DNA of 47,106 nt from Thermovirgaceae bacterium (GTDB lineage: Bacteria; Synergistota; Synergistia; Synergistales; Thermovirgaceae). This document shows positions 15,810 through 23,961 of this stretch, in pieces; the stretch's first letter is position 1; the number at the start of each line of letters is the position of its first letter. A program made the translations under genes and the position numbers. The DNA lies in assembly GCA_030656095.1 (NCBI GenBank), contig JAUSOU010000101.1, positions 1 through 47,106 on the forward strand. Direction: 5' to 3'. A model generated the notes under the pieces. It did not search any database. It worked only from the letters and a program-made list of their open reading frames with translations, and was not told where the DNA came from.

Positions 15810-16835
15810 CTATAGCAGCGTGTTATGGCGCAGTGTTGCCTCAACGGTCATACGGACTGCGTCCTCGAGCTTAGTGACCGGTTCCCAGCCCAGCAGTCGC
15901 TTGGCCTTGGCGATCGAAGGAACCCGGTCAAGAACGTCCTCGTACCCCTTCCCGTAATAATCCCTGGAGTCTATCTCCACCAGCCCGGCTCTTTCGGCCT
16001 TTTCCCGGCATTGGGGAAATTCCTTCAAAATACGGATTATGGCCAGAGCCAGCTCCTTGATGGAGGCGTTGTTGGCCGGGTTTCCGATGTTGAAGATCTC
16101 ACCGTCGGCGCAGCCGTTTTCGTTTCTGATTATCGTCTCAAGGCCCCTGACCCCGTCCCCGATCCAGGTGAAGCTTCTCCTCTGGCGGCCTCCACCGACA
16201 AGGGAGACGTCCCTTCCGTGGAGGACGTCATAGAGGATCTGGGTGATGGAACGGGCCTTATGCGCCTCCGCGTCAGCAAAAGTGTCGAGCCGGGAACCTA
16301 TCCAGTTGAAGGGCCGGAAAAGCGTGTACCTGAGCCCCTCCTCCTGTCCGTAGGCGGCGATCACGCGGTCCATCATCTGCTTGCTGCAGCTGTAGATCCA
16401 TCGCGATTTGCACACAGGCCCGAGGATGATAGGGCTCTCGTCCTCCTTGAGTTCCTTGTCCGTGCTCATCCCGTAAACCTCTGATGTCGAGGGGAAGATC
16501 ACGCGTTTTTTGTGCTTCACGCACATGCGAACGATCTTGAGGTTGGCCTCGAAATCCAGGTGAAATGTCATGACCGGGTTCGTGATGTAGAACGCGGGCC
16601 TGGCGATGCCGACAAGGGGCAATACCGAGTCGCAATTTTTTACGGCGTCGTCGATCCATTCATCCTCGGTGTAAAAGTCTCCCTGTTTGAATGAAAACCG
16701 GTCCTTGCCCAGGCAGTTGCCGAGGTTGAAATCCTTGATATCGAATCCGGTGATATTCCACTCCGTATTTTCGAGCAGGTGCTCGCAGAGATGCGACCCG
16801 ATAAATCCGTTGGCGCCGAGAATAAGAACCTTCAA
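15810..16835 (-). CDS. arnA: UDP-glucuronate oxidative decarboxylase (ArnA C-terminal half, stand-alone)
   Basis: 341-residue extended SDR protein. Oxidises and decarboxylates UDP-glucuronate to UDP-4-keto-pentose using NAD+. N-terminal GANGFIG Rossmann motif; Ser118-Glu119 in PSTSEVYG, Tyr148 and Lys152 in YSCSK, and Arg304, each equal to the E. coli ArnA residues I recall (433, 434, 463, 467, 619) minus 315. The alignment is therefore gap-free and includes the ArnA-specific Glu and Arg. In enterobacteria this domain is fused behind the formyltransferase; here the two are separate genes, 375 bp apart, decarboxylase downstream. Confidence 0.92.
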   Translation of the reverse strand: MKVLILGANGFIGSHLCEHLLENTEWNITGFDIKDFNLGNCLGKDRFSFKQGDFYTEDEWIDDAVKNCDSVLPLVGIARPAFYITNPVMTFHLDFEANLKIVRMCVKHKKRVIFPSTSEVYGMSTDKELKEDESPIILGPVCKSRWIYSCSKQMMDRVIAAYGQEEGLRYTLFRPFNWIGSRLDTFADAEAHKARSITQILYDVLHGRDVSLVGGGRQRRSFTWIGDGVRGLETIIRNENGCADGEIFNIGNPANNASIKELALAIIRILKEFPQCREKAERAGLVEIDSRDYYGKGYEDVLDRVPSIAKAKRLLGWEPVTKLEDAVRMTVEATLRHNTLL

Positions 16836-17210
16836 AAGAAAACCCCCCTTTGGCTGGAGAAAAAATCAAGAGTAAGAATTTCAAAAAGAGAAAACCCAAG
16901 TCTTTCACCACGGAGGACACAGAGGGCCACAGAGAAAGGCAAAAGCCTTTTTTGGATTTAGAAACAAAAGAACCTGAAATATTTTTTCTGATTTATTGAG
17001 TTGATCTGCGTCCATCTTCGTAATACCCTACAGTCACCCATCGGCGGATCCGGAATTTCAGAATTACAGAAAGGCAAAGACGTGGATCACAAATTGTGAC
17101 CGGTTACAAGTTCCCGGGTCTTGTAATTCAGAGTCCGGCCATGGGTTGTGCAAAGAATCCGGGTCTGATCCTGTAACTTGAAGTATTGTATTTGGTTTTG
17201 ATCTTTCGAG
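16836..17210. other. Intergenic region with two repeat blocks, splits arnA
   Basis: 375 bp with no ORF. It holds a CACAGAG-type arm at 16903-16937 (TTTCACCACGGAGGACACAG) and an octamer block at 17206-17229 (CGAGTTACGAGTCACGTGTC) that supplies the last codons and stop of the formyltransferase gene. No terminator or promoter found between them. Confidence 0.7.
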
Positions 17211-18080
17211 TTACGAGTCACGTGTCACGCTCTTCTCATCCACCCTTACAACTCCCTTGCCCGCGGCGACGAGAAAAGGGTCCGTGGATATCACGGTTCC
17301 GGGAGAAGCATCGGCATTCTCGTCCAGGGGTGTTGCCTTCCAGATGAAGATCTTCTCGCCGTTCAGAACGGCGAAGGCTCCCGGATAGGGGTGAGTCACG
17401 GCCCTGACAAGGTTGCAGATGTTTCTGGCCGGGGCGTTCCAGTCTATCCTGCCGTCCTTCGGTCTTCTGCCTCCGAAGTACGTCGCCTGCGAACGATCCT
17501 GTTCCTTCCGCGGGGCCTTTCCCGATTCCAGCAGAGGCAGGTTCCTCGTGATGACCTTTTCGGCGGCATCCGCAATTTTCAGCATCACGTCCATCGCTGT
17601 GTCGCTCTCTTCGATGGGAACCCTTTCCTGGTCGACGATGTCCCCCTCGTCGGGGTGCTTCGTCATCCAGTGAAGCGTGGGGCCCGTCTCGGTTTCTCCA
17701 TTGATGATGGCCCAGTTGACGCAGGCTCTTCCTCGGTACTTCGGCAGAAGCGACCCGTGCATATTGAAGGCTCCCAGGCGCGGTATCTCAAGGATAGGTT
17801 CAGGGATGATGTCGCGATAATAAAAGGAGAAGATCAGTTCCGGCTGAAGGTTCCTTATCTGATCCAGGATTTCAAGGGTTTTCACTCCATCAGGAGTGAA
17901 AACGGGTAGTCCGTTGTCCAGCGCGAGCTCCCTCACGGAGCTAAACCATGTATTTTCACCCGGGTCGTCCTCGTAGGTGAAAACTGCCCGCACATCAGCG
18001 CCGGAGCGCAGCAACGCTCCGAGGCATCTGTAACCCACCTCACTGTAGGCAAAAACCACTATCCCCGGTCTGTCACTCAT
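17211..18080 (-). CDS. arnA: UDP-L-Ara4N formyltransferase (ArnA N-terminal half, stand-alone)
   Basis: 289 residues. Transfers formyl from 10-formyl-THF to UDP-Ara4N. Formyltransferase triad Asn106, His108 (FNMHGSLLPKYRGRA) and Asp144 (DEGDIV) correspond to E. coli ArnA Asn102/His104/Asp140. The start overlaps the arnC stop by 8 bp. The C-terminus is odd: the last codons (VTRDS, then TAA) are made of the octamer repeat at 17206-17229, as if the repeat had replaced the natural 3' end. The residues lost are beyond the catalytic core, so the enzyme should still work. Confidence 0.92.
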   Translation of the reverse strand: MSDRPGIVVFAYSEVGYRCLGALLRSGADVRAVFTYEDDPGENTWFSSVRELALDNGLPVFTPDGVKTLEILDQIRNLQPELIFSFYYRDIIPEPILEIPRLGAFNMHGSLLPKYRGRACVNWAIINGETETGPTLHWMTKHPDEGDIVDQERVPIEESDTAMDVMLKIADAAEKVITRNLPLLESGKAPRKEQDRSQATYFGGRRPKDGRIDWNAPARNICNLVRAVTHPYPGAFAVLNGEKIFIWKATPLDENADASPGTVISTDPFLVAAGKGVVRVDEKSVTRDS

Positions 18081-19014
18081 CTCCGTAAACCTTGTTCACG
18101 ATGTAGCGGGGGCGTTTGCGTATCTCCTGGAAAATCCTCCCGATGTATTCGCCGGCAATTCCGACGCAGAACATCGTTACGCCCATCAGGAAAAAGTTGA
18201 TAGTCATTAAAGTGAAGAGCCCTTCGGCCTCGGGGCCGACGAAGATGCGCCTCAGAACCATGTATATCGTGAAGAGGAAGCTGAAGCCCGCCACGAAAAG
18301 CCCAAGCATCGTTACGGCCTGGAGCGGAAAGAGGGAAAAGCCGGTCATGAGGTCAAAATTCAGACGTATGAGCCGGAACAGGCTGTACTTTGAGGTCCCC
18401 TGCTCGCGCTCGGAGTGACCCACCTCGATCTCGATGGGGTTAAGCGCGAATCTCTGGGCCAGGGCGGGGATGAATGTCGTCGTCTCCGAGCATCCGTTGA
18501 TCAGTTCGATGATACGCCTGCTGTAGGCTCTGAGCATGCATCCGTAGTCGTTGAGGTTAAGTCCGGTTATCCTGTTGGTTATCCGGTTTACGATCTTCGA
18601 GGCGAACTTTCTGAAGAAGGGGTCCTTTCTCATCGAGCGGATCGTGCCGACGACATCGTGGCCCGAGTCTATCTCGGCCAGGAGCCGCGGAATCTCCTCC
18701 GGGGGGTTCTGGAGATCGGCGTCCATTGTCACGACGATACTACCCCGCGAAGACGAAAAACCGGCGGTGATGGCCATGTGTTGACCGAAATTCCCATTGA
18801 AGTCGACAACCCGTACCTTGCCGGGAAATTTGTCCACGCATTGTAGAAGCATCCCCAGAGAGCGGTCCCTGCTTCCATCGTTTACGAAGACCACCTCCCA
18901 GCTTCGACCGAGTGACTCCATCACGGGGAACAGCCTCTCAAAAAGAGCGGGGAGCGACTCCTCTTCGTTGTAGACCGGGATCACTACCGAAACGTCCACC
19001 AGAGTTTTTTCCAT
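18073..19014 (-). CDS. arnC: Undecaprenyl-phosphate Ara4FN transferase ArnC
   Basis: 313 residues from the ATG at 19014, which has AAGGAG at proper spacing; the track's longer start adds a tail overlapping arnB. GT2 glycosyltransferase with VVIPVYNEE, the metal-binding DADLQNPPEE, and two C-terminal membrane helices (about 235-258 and 270-295). Transfers Ara4FN from UDP to undecaprenyl phosphate on the cytoplasmic face. Ten bp after arnB and overlapping the formyltransferase gene: same operon. Other GT2 dolichol-phosphate-mannose-like enzymes look alike; the arn context decides. Confidence 0.92.
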   Translation of the reverse strand: MEKTLVDVSVVIPVYNEEESLPALFERLFPVMESLGRSWEVVFVNDGSRDRSLGMLLQCVDKFPGKVRVVDFNGNFGQHMAITAGFSSSRGSIVVTMDADLQNPPEEIPRLLAEIDSGHDVVGTIRSMRKDPFFRKFASKIVNRITNRITGLNLNDYGCMLRAYSRRIIELINGCSETTTFIPALAQRFALNPIEIEVGHSEREQGTSKYSLFRLIRLNFDLMTGFSLFPLQAVTMLGLFVAGFSFLFTIYMVLRRIFVGPEAEGLFTLMTINFFLMGVTMFCVGIAGEYIGRIFQEIRKRPRYIVNKVYGDE

Positions 19015-19024
19015 CAGATTCTCC

Positions 19025-20185
19025 TTAGCCGCAAATTTCCAGCACCGCTTCGACACCGTCCGCGATGTCGTCATCGGTCATGGCTGGGAACAGTGGGAGA
19101 GAGATAATGCGGCCGCTTACGTATTCAGCGTTCGGGAAATCGCCCCTCTTCCATCCATAGTTTTCAGAGAAATACGAAAAAAGATGTATTGCCTGGTAGT
19201 GCAGTGCTGTTCCGATGTTCTTCTCCCTCATTTTGCCCATGAATTCGTCACGGGACATTTCCAGCCGGTCTGTTTCGACGAGCGGGGTGAAGATGTGCCA
19301 GGAGTGAGTGTCTTTGGGGTCCGGCACCGGAGGCAGGGATAGCGTCTTGAGCCCTCCCAGCTTGCGGCGGTAGAGATCGACGATCTCCCGTCTTTTTGCG
19401 TTGAAGGCCTCCAGGTGCTTCAGCTGGTCGCTGCCTATGGCGGCCTGGATGTCAAGCATGTTGTATTTCAGTCCGGGGAAGAGGATGTCGTAGTGCGGGT
19501 TTCCCGTGACGGCGTAGCGGTTCCACGCCCCCTTGCTCATGCCGTGCTGGCGGAGAACCGAGACCTTCTCGGCAGCATCCTCGCACTCCGTGCAGACCAT
19601 TCCGCCCTCACCCGTTGTGATGTTCTTGGTCGGGTGAAAACTGAAGACCGCGGCGTGCCTCTCTCCAAGAGGGGCTCCGATGCGCCTTCCCCTAAAATCA
19701 GCCCCGAGGGCGTGGGCCGCGTCCTCGATGATGACAAGTCTGTGCCTTTTCGCTATTGCCTCTATGGCATCCATATCACACGGTCGTCCGGCAAAATGAA
19801 CGGGGATGATCGCCTTTGTTCTTGGCGTCACCGCCTTCTCAACAAGGGCCGGGTCGATATTCAGAGTGACGGGGTCTATGTCCGCAAGTACGGGCTTCGC
19901 TCCGACCCAGACGATCGTGTTGACAGTGGCCGCAAATGTCAACGGAGTGGTGATGACCTCGTCTCCCGGTCCTATCCCGAAGGCCAGAAGTGCAAGATGC
20001 AGCCCTGCGGTGGCGGAGTTGACGGCCAGAGAGTACGGTGAGCCGACGTACTCCCCGAAGGAGTTCTCGAAGCGCTGAGCCTTGGGCCCCGTTGTTATCC
20101 ACCCTGATCTTATCGAATCCACTACGTCCGCGATCGCTTCTTCGCTGACGTCAGGCTTCGCGAAGGGAAGAAATTCACTTCTCAT
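19025..20185 (-). CDS. arnB: UDP-Ara4O aminotransferase ArnB
   Basis: 386 residues, PLP aminotransferase of the DegT/DnrJ/EryC1 family. Makes UDP-Ara4N from UDP-4-keto-arabinose with glutamate as donor. PLP lysine is Lys187 in FHPTKNITTGEGG; EDAAHALG carries the Asp that holds the pyridine nitrogen. Near full-length alignment with E. coli ArnB (379 aa) as remembered. Start overlaps the arnT stop by 4 bp (ATGA), and arnC follows after 10 bp. Confidence 0.93.
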   Translation of the reverse strand: MRSEFLPFAKPDVSEEAIADVVDSIRSGWITTGPKAQRFENSFGEYVGSPYSLAVNSATAGLHLALLAFGIGPGDEVITTPLTFAATVNTIVWVGAKPVLADIDPVTLNIDPALVEKAVTPRTKAIIPVHFAGRPCDMDAIEAIAKRHRLVIIEDAAHALGADFRGRRIGAPLGERHAAVFSFHPTKNITTGEGGMVCTECEDAAEKVSVLRQHGMSKGAWNRYAVTGNPHYDILFPGLKYNMLDIQAAIGSDQLKHLEAFNAKRREIVDLYRRKLGGLKTLSLPPVPDPKDTHSWHIFTPLVETDRLEMSRDEFMGKMREKNIGTALHYQAIHLFSYFSENYGWKRGDFPNAEYVSGRIISLPLFPAMTDDDIADGVEAVLEICG

Positions 20186-21837
20186 TGGCTGGTCTCATCT
20201 CCCTTGTTGGTAACGACAACTTTTCCGGATTCCTTGATCAGAACGACTGGTCTGATGCCGTCGATCTCGAGAAAATCGAGAGGCTGCCCTTCGCGAAGGA
20301 CCAGCAGCACGCGCTCGCCGGATCTCCAGTATCTTTTGATGAATGCGGGTGTATCAGGAAACCAGTCTGACTGATCCCCCCGCTTAGAACCGAACTCAAG
20401 TTCGCCTTTCCAGTCTATCAGCACTATCCGGCGTTTCAGATAGAAGGGCAGCCCCTGGTCATACTCCCCGTACTGGGCGACGATGTCTCCCGGCAGGATA
20501 TGCTCACTCATTGCCGCCGAAACTTCCCGGACTGTCATTATCCGGTCGTAGAAGCCGAAGACATTCTTGAAAGTGGCGATGTTGAGAAATGCAAAGATGC
20601 AGAGGGTAAGTATCACTTTTCTGGACTCGCCCTTTGCGTAGAAGACCCAGGACATCACCACCAGGAGTATGAGAACAGCCGCGACAGGCGCCACGAAGGG
20701 CAGAAGCATCGTTCCGTATCTCTCGTCCAGGAATGGATAAGCCGCCAACGCGATCCCGAACGGCAAAAGCACCATGGTATTGAACAGCATTCCCATGAAC
20801 AGTCCACGGGACTTTCCGCTGTCCATGAGGTTATCCAGGAATGCCCCCGCAAGAATTGCGAGCGGCGGCATCACCGGGATGATGTATGGGATCAGTTTGG
20901 AACTGGACAGAGAGAAGAAAACGAATATGATGATGAACCAGAGCAGGAGGAATAGATTTGCCCTGTTCTGGTGAGTCTGCTTCGAAAAAGATGAGGGTAG
21001 CGATTTTCTGACGGCTCCTGGAATGAACCCGGTCCATGGGATGAAACCCGCGATCAATATGGGGATGAACCACCACCACGGCTCAAATCGCCCGTGCATC
21101 TTCGTTGTGTAGCGCAGGAAGTGCTCCTGGATGAAGAAGAATTGGAAAAAATCACGATTCTCAAGGCTCACCATGACGAACCAGGGGGTTCCGATCAGGA
21201 AGAAGAGCAGTATTCCAGGCAGGTAAAGTGCGTCGAGGATGACGCTCCACTTTCTGGTCAGGACGATCCACCAGAATGCAACTCCCGCCGGCAGAACGAT
21301 CCCTATAAGCCCCTTCGTGAGAGTAGCAAGGGCCATTCCGGCGAAAAAGAGCAGGAAGAATCTCCTGTCCCTTCGCTGCCCCATCCAGAAGCCTGCCAGA
21401 GACAGCGTAATGAAAAAGGCCAGGGGCATGTCGGTGATGTTGATCTGGCCTATGGCAAAATACACAAGTGAGGTTGCCAGAATCCATGCGGATAAAAATG
21501 CAGAACGGGGTCCGTTCATCTTGTTGGCAAGCCAGTAGGTGACGAAGACTCCTCCGAGGGCCAGGACCGCAGGCCAGAAGCGCGCGGCGAACTCGTTCTG
21601 CCCCAGCAATTTGAATGAGAACGCCGTCAGCCAGTAGTGGAGCACCGGCTTTTCGAAATAGGCCACGTAGTTGAGGCGCGGAGTGAGATAATCTCCGCTC
21701 TCTATCATCTCCCGGGGGATCTCCGAATAGCGCCCCTCGTCGGGATCGAGAAGGCCATGGTTCCCCAGCGCCACCAGGTAGAGGATCGTTGTAAGTACCA
21801 GAAGGAACAGAATATTCTTTTTGTGGGAAGAAAACAA
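20182..21837 (-). CDS. arnT: Lipid A Ara4N transferase ArnT
   Basis: 551 residues with a TTG start at 21837: no ATG lies between the track's far upstream start and residue 113 of that ORF, a CTGGAGG ribosome site is 7-8 bp before this TTG, and the resulting length equals E. coli ArnT (about 550). GT83 integral membrane protein; moves Ara4N from undecaprenyl phosphate to lipid A phosphate at the periplasmic face, the step that gives cationic-peptide resistance. Motif DPDEGRYSEIPREMIESGDY in the first periplasmic loop and about 12 membrane segments. First gene of the minus-strand arn operon. Confidence 0.93.
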   Translation of the reverse strand: MFSSHKKNILFLLVLTTILYLVALGNHGLLDPDEGRYSEIPREMIESGDYLTPRLNYVAYFEKPVLHYWLTAFSFKLLGQNEFAARFWPAVLALGGVFVTYWLANKMNGPRSAFLSAWILATSLVYFAIGQINITDMPLAFFITLSLAGFWMGQRRDRRFFLLFFAGMALATLTKGLIGIVLPAGVAFWWIVLTRKWSVILDALYLPGILLFFLIGTPWFVMVSLENRDFFQFFFIQEHFLRYTTKMHGRFEPWWWFIPILIAGFIPWTGFIPGAVRKSLPSSFSKQTHQNRANLFLLLWFIIIFVFFSLSSSKLIPYIIPVMPPLAILAGAFLDNLMDSGKSRGLFMGMLFNTMVLLPFGIALAAYPFLDERYGTMLLPFVAPVAAVLILLVVMSWVFYAKGESRKVILTLCIFAFLNIATFKNVFGFYDRIMTVREVSAAMSEHILPGDIVAQYGEYDQGLPFYLKRRIVLIDWKGELEFGSKRGDQSDWFPDTPAFIKRYWRSGERVLLVLREGQPLDFLEIDGIRPVVLIKESGKVVVTNKGDETSQ

Positions 21838-21901
21838 AGGAATAGCCTCCAGAAAAAAGATAATTGTCTGCCCGGGAGTATAAAGGGCCCAAACTTGGAT
21901 T

Positions 21902-21907
21902 ATTATA
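21902..21907 (-). promoter_or_regulatory. Candidate -10 element of the arn operon
   Basis: Perfect TATAAT on the minus strand 65 bp before the arnT TTG, in the 114-bp divergent gap with the small flippase gene. No good -35 at 16-18 bp was found, so an activator may be needed; this is tentative. Confidence 0.35.
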
Positions 21908-21951
21908 GCGGTATTGTTCCGATTTTTCCCATCGCACGGGAGGTGCGCTTC

Positions 21952-22317
21952 ATGGACAGACTGGGGATGCTCATGATTCTTGGCTCGGCTCTCTTCAACG
22001 CCGCGGCCAGCAGCATGATGAAGACAGGCTTCGGGCACCAGCACGACCTTTTGGAGAGAGGCTTCATCGGCGCTGTCTCCAGGATCGTTACGAATCCGTG
22101 GGCTGTTGCCGGGGTCTTCTGTTTCGGCATCTCGTTCATCTTCATGAGCGCCGCTCTGACCCGGGTCGATCTTTCGGTGGCCTATCCGGTGATGTCGGGG
22201 CTTGTATTTGTGCTGGTGCTTGGAGTGTCCGTCTTTTTCTTCTCCGAGCAGATCACACTCATGCGCCTGATGGGCGTCTTCCTGATACTATCGGGAGTGT
22301 TGGCGATAAGCAGGTAG
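21952..22317 (+). CDS. Small 4-TM DMT/SMR protein, likely ArnE/ArnF-type flippase subunit
   Basis: 121 residues from the ATG at 21952 (GGGAGG 9 bp upstream; the longer ORF is antisense to arnT). Four hydrophobic helices and the AYPVMSGLVFVLVLGVSVFF segment typical of small DMT/SMR proteins. In enterobacteria ArnE and ArnF pair to flip undecaprenyl-phosphate-Ara4N; only one such gene is seen here, so it may work as a homodimer or with a partner elsewhere. It is divergent from arnT and 133 bp before ugd. A general small multidrug exporter is the alternative. Confidence 0.75.
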   Translation: MDRLGMLMILGSALFNAAASSMMKTGFGHQHDLLERGFIGAVSRIVTNPWAVAGVFCFGISFIFMSAALTRVDLSVAYPVMSGLVFVLVLGVSVFFFSEQITLMRLMGVFLILSGVLAISR

Positions 22318-22323
22318 AAAAAC

Positions 22324-22430
22324 AAGGAAACAGGAAACAGGAAACAGGAAAACCCCAATCCAGTGGCAGATTACAGGTAGGGGTCGGCATTAAGGTTTTC
22401 TGACGCCTGATGCCTGTCTCCTGCCTCCTG
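22324..22430. repeat. Heptamer repeat pair, inverted
   Basis: Left block 22324-22350 (AAGGAAACAGGAAACAGG) begins 7 bp after the flippase stop; right block 22406-22430 (CCTGATGCCTGTCTCC) is the complement form, 20 bp before the ugd ATG. They can form an imperfect stem across about 55 bp. Confidence 0.75.
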
Positions 22431-22450
22431 GTTTTCTTAGGAGGATTCTT

Positions 22451-23779
22451 ATGCGCGTCTGTATGATAGGTACAGGGTACGTAGGTCTGGTGACGGGAGC
22501 ATGCCTTGCCGAGAACGGAAACGACGTCTGGTGCGTTGACGTCGACGAAACAAAGATAGCGGGCCTCAAGGAAGGCAGGATCCCCATCTACGAGCCGGGG
22601 CTCGAGGACATCGTCCGCAGGAACGTGGCGCAAAACCGGCTTCGCTTCACTACCGACCTAAAGGAGGGCCTTGCCGATAGCCTCTTCGTCTTCATAGCAG
22701 TCGGAACCCCGCCGATGGGTGACGGTTCGGCCGATCTTGGCTACGTCTACGAGGCTGCCTCCCAGGTCGGAACCCTCATGGACGGATACAAGATAGTAGT
22801 CGCCAAATCAACGATCCCCGTTGGAACGACCGCAAGGGTCCAGGAGATCATCCGCGAAAAACTGGAGGAAAGAAAAAAAAGTGACATTGATTTCGATGTC
22901 GCGTTCTGCCCCGAATTCCTCAAGGAAGGAGCCGCCGTGGAGGACTGCCTCCGCCCCGACCGTATCGTAATAGGGACCGGGAACGAGAGGACCGCCGAGT
23001 TTCTCAAGGAACTCTTCGCCCCCTTCGTAATGAAGGAGAACCGATTCTACACCATGTCCATACCATCGGCAGAGATGACCAAATACGCCTCCAACGCGAT
23101 GCTTGCTACAAGGATCAGTTTTATGAACGAACTCTCCCGCCTCTGCGAGAAGGTCGGAGCGGATATCGATCAGGTGAGGGTGGGGATGGGTACCGACAGC
23201 AGGATAGGCTCCTCGTTCCTCTACGCCGGTCTCGGTTACGGCGGCTCATGCTTCCCCAAGGATGTGCAGGCCCTGATACACTGCGCATCTTCAAATGGGG
23301 TGGACCTCTCGATCCTGAAGGCGGTGGAGGAGGCCAATAGGGAACAGAGGCGGCTCTTTATCGAAAAAATAATCGGTCACTTCGGAGATGATCTTTCAGG
23401 AAAGGCCTTCGCACTCTGGGGTATGAGCTTCAAACCTCAAACCGACGACATGCGGGAGGCCCCGGCGCTTACCATTGCCGAGGCCCTTCTCTCGCGGGGC
23501 GCCGTCATAAGGGCGTTCGACCCGGTGGCCATGGAGAAGGCCCGGGAGATGCTCCCCGGAGACGGTTCGGTCATATTCTGCGACGATGCTTACGATGCCC
23601 TGGAGGGTACCGAGGCGCTCGTGCTTGTGACGGAGTGGCCCCAGTTCCGGAGGCCGGACTGGGATCGCATCAGGGAACTCATGAAACCGTCCGCCGCCGT
23701 CTTCGACGGTCGCAACCAGCTCTCTCCGTCCCGCGTCCGCGCCCTCGGGTTCGCATATTACGGGATAGGAAGAGCGTGA
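22451..23779 (+). CDS. ugd: UDP-glucose 6-dehydrogenase
   Basis: 442 residues. Oxidises UDP-glucose twice to UDP-glucuronate with two NAD+, the precursor for the ArnA decarboxylase. N-terminal Rossmann GTGYVGL, the central dimer domain, and the catalytic Cys267 in GYGGSCFPKD; C-terminal UDP-binding domain with GMSFKPQTDDMREAP. Strong TAGGAGG site before the ATG. On the plus strand, after the small flippase gene, convergent with citF across a terminator. Confidence 0.95.
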   Translation: MRVCMIGTGYVGLVTGACLAENGNDVWCVDVDETKIAGLKEGRIPIYEPGLEDIVRRNVAQNRLRFTTDLKEGLADSLFVFIAVGTPPMGDGSADLGYVYEAASQVGTLMDGYKIVVAKSTIPVGTTARVQEIIREKLEERKKSDIDFDVAFCPEFLKEGAAVEDCLRPDRIVIGTGNERTAEFLKELFAPFVMKENRFYTMSIPSAEMTKYASNAMLATRISFMNELSRLCEKVGADIDQVRVGMGTDSRIGSSFLYAGLGYGGSCFPKDVQALIHCASSNGVDLSILKAVEEANREQRRLFIEKIIGHFGDDLSGKAFALWGMSFKPQTDDMREAPALTIAEALLSRGAVIRAFDPVAMEKAREMLPGDGSVIFCDDAYDALEGTEALVLVTEWPQFRRPDWDRIRELMKPSAAVFDGRNQLSPSRVRALGFAYYGIGRA

Positions 23780-23789
23780 TTCGAAAGAA

Positions 23790-23958
23790 CGTAACTCGTA
23801 ACTGGTGACTCGTGACTCGAAAAAGCAAAACCCCGAAGCCGAAATAAAAAACTTGCCAACAAAGACAGGGCCGGAGTGTGCAATGCCCCGGCCCTGTCTT
23901 TAGTGATTGCTTTTGTTTTTGATTTTTTCGAGTCACGCGTTACGAGTCACGCGTGACG
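23790..23958. repeat. Octamer repeat cassette around a terminator
   Basis: Left block 23790-23819 (GTAACTCGTAACTGGTGACTCG) 11 bp after the ugd stop, right block 23929-23958 in complement form 4 bp from the citF stop. Same plan as 4333-4517, including the A-rich linker and central hairpin. Confidence 0.85.
23861..23901. terminator. Bidirectional terminator between ugd and citF
   Basis: Perfect 14-bp stem AAAGACAGGGCCGG / CCGGCCCTGTCTTT with a 13-base loop. Symmetric and placed between convergent genes. Confidence 0.85.
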
Positions 23959-23961
23959 CTC

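Noticed and set aside
14577-15815. 412-aa plus-strand ORF
   Set aside because: Antisense of the phosphomannomutase gene with its intact active-site motifs.
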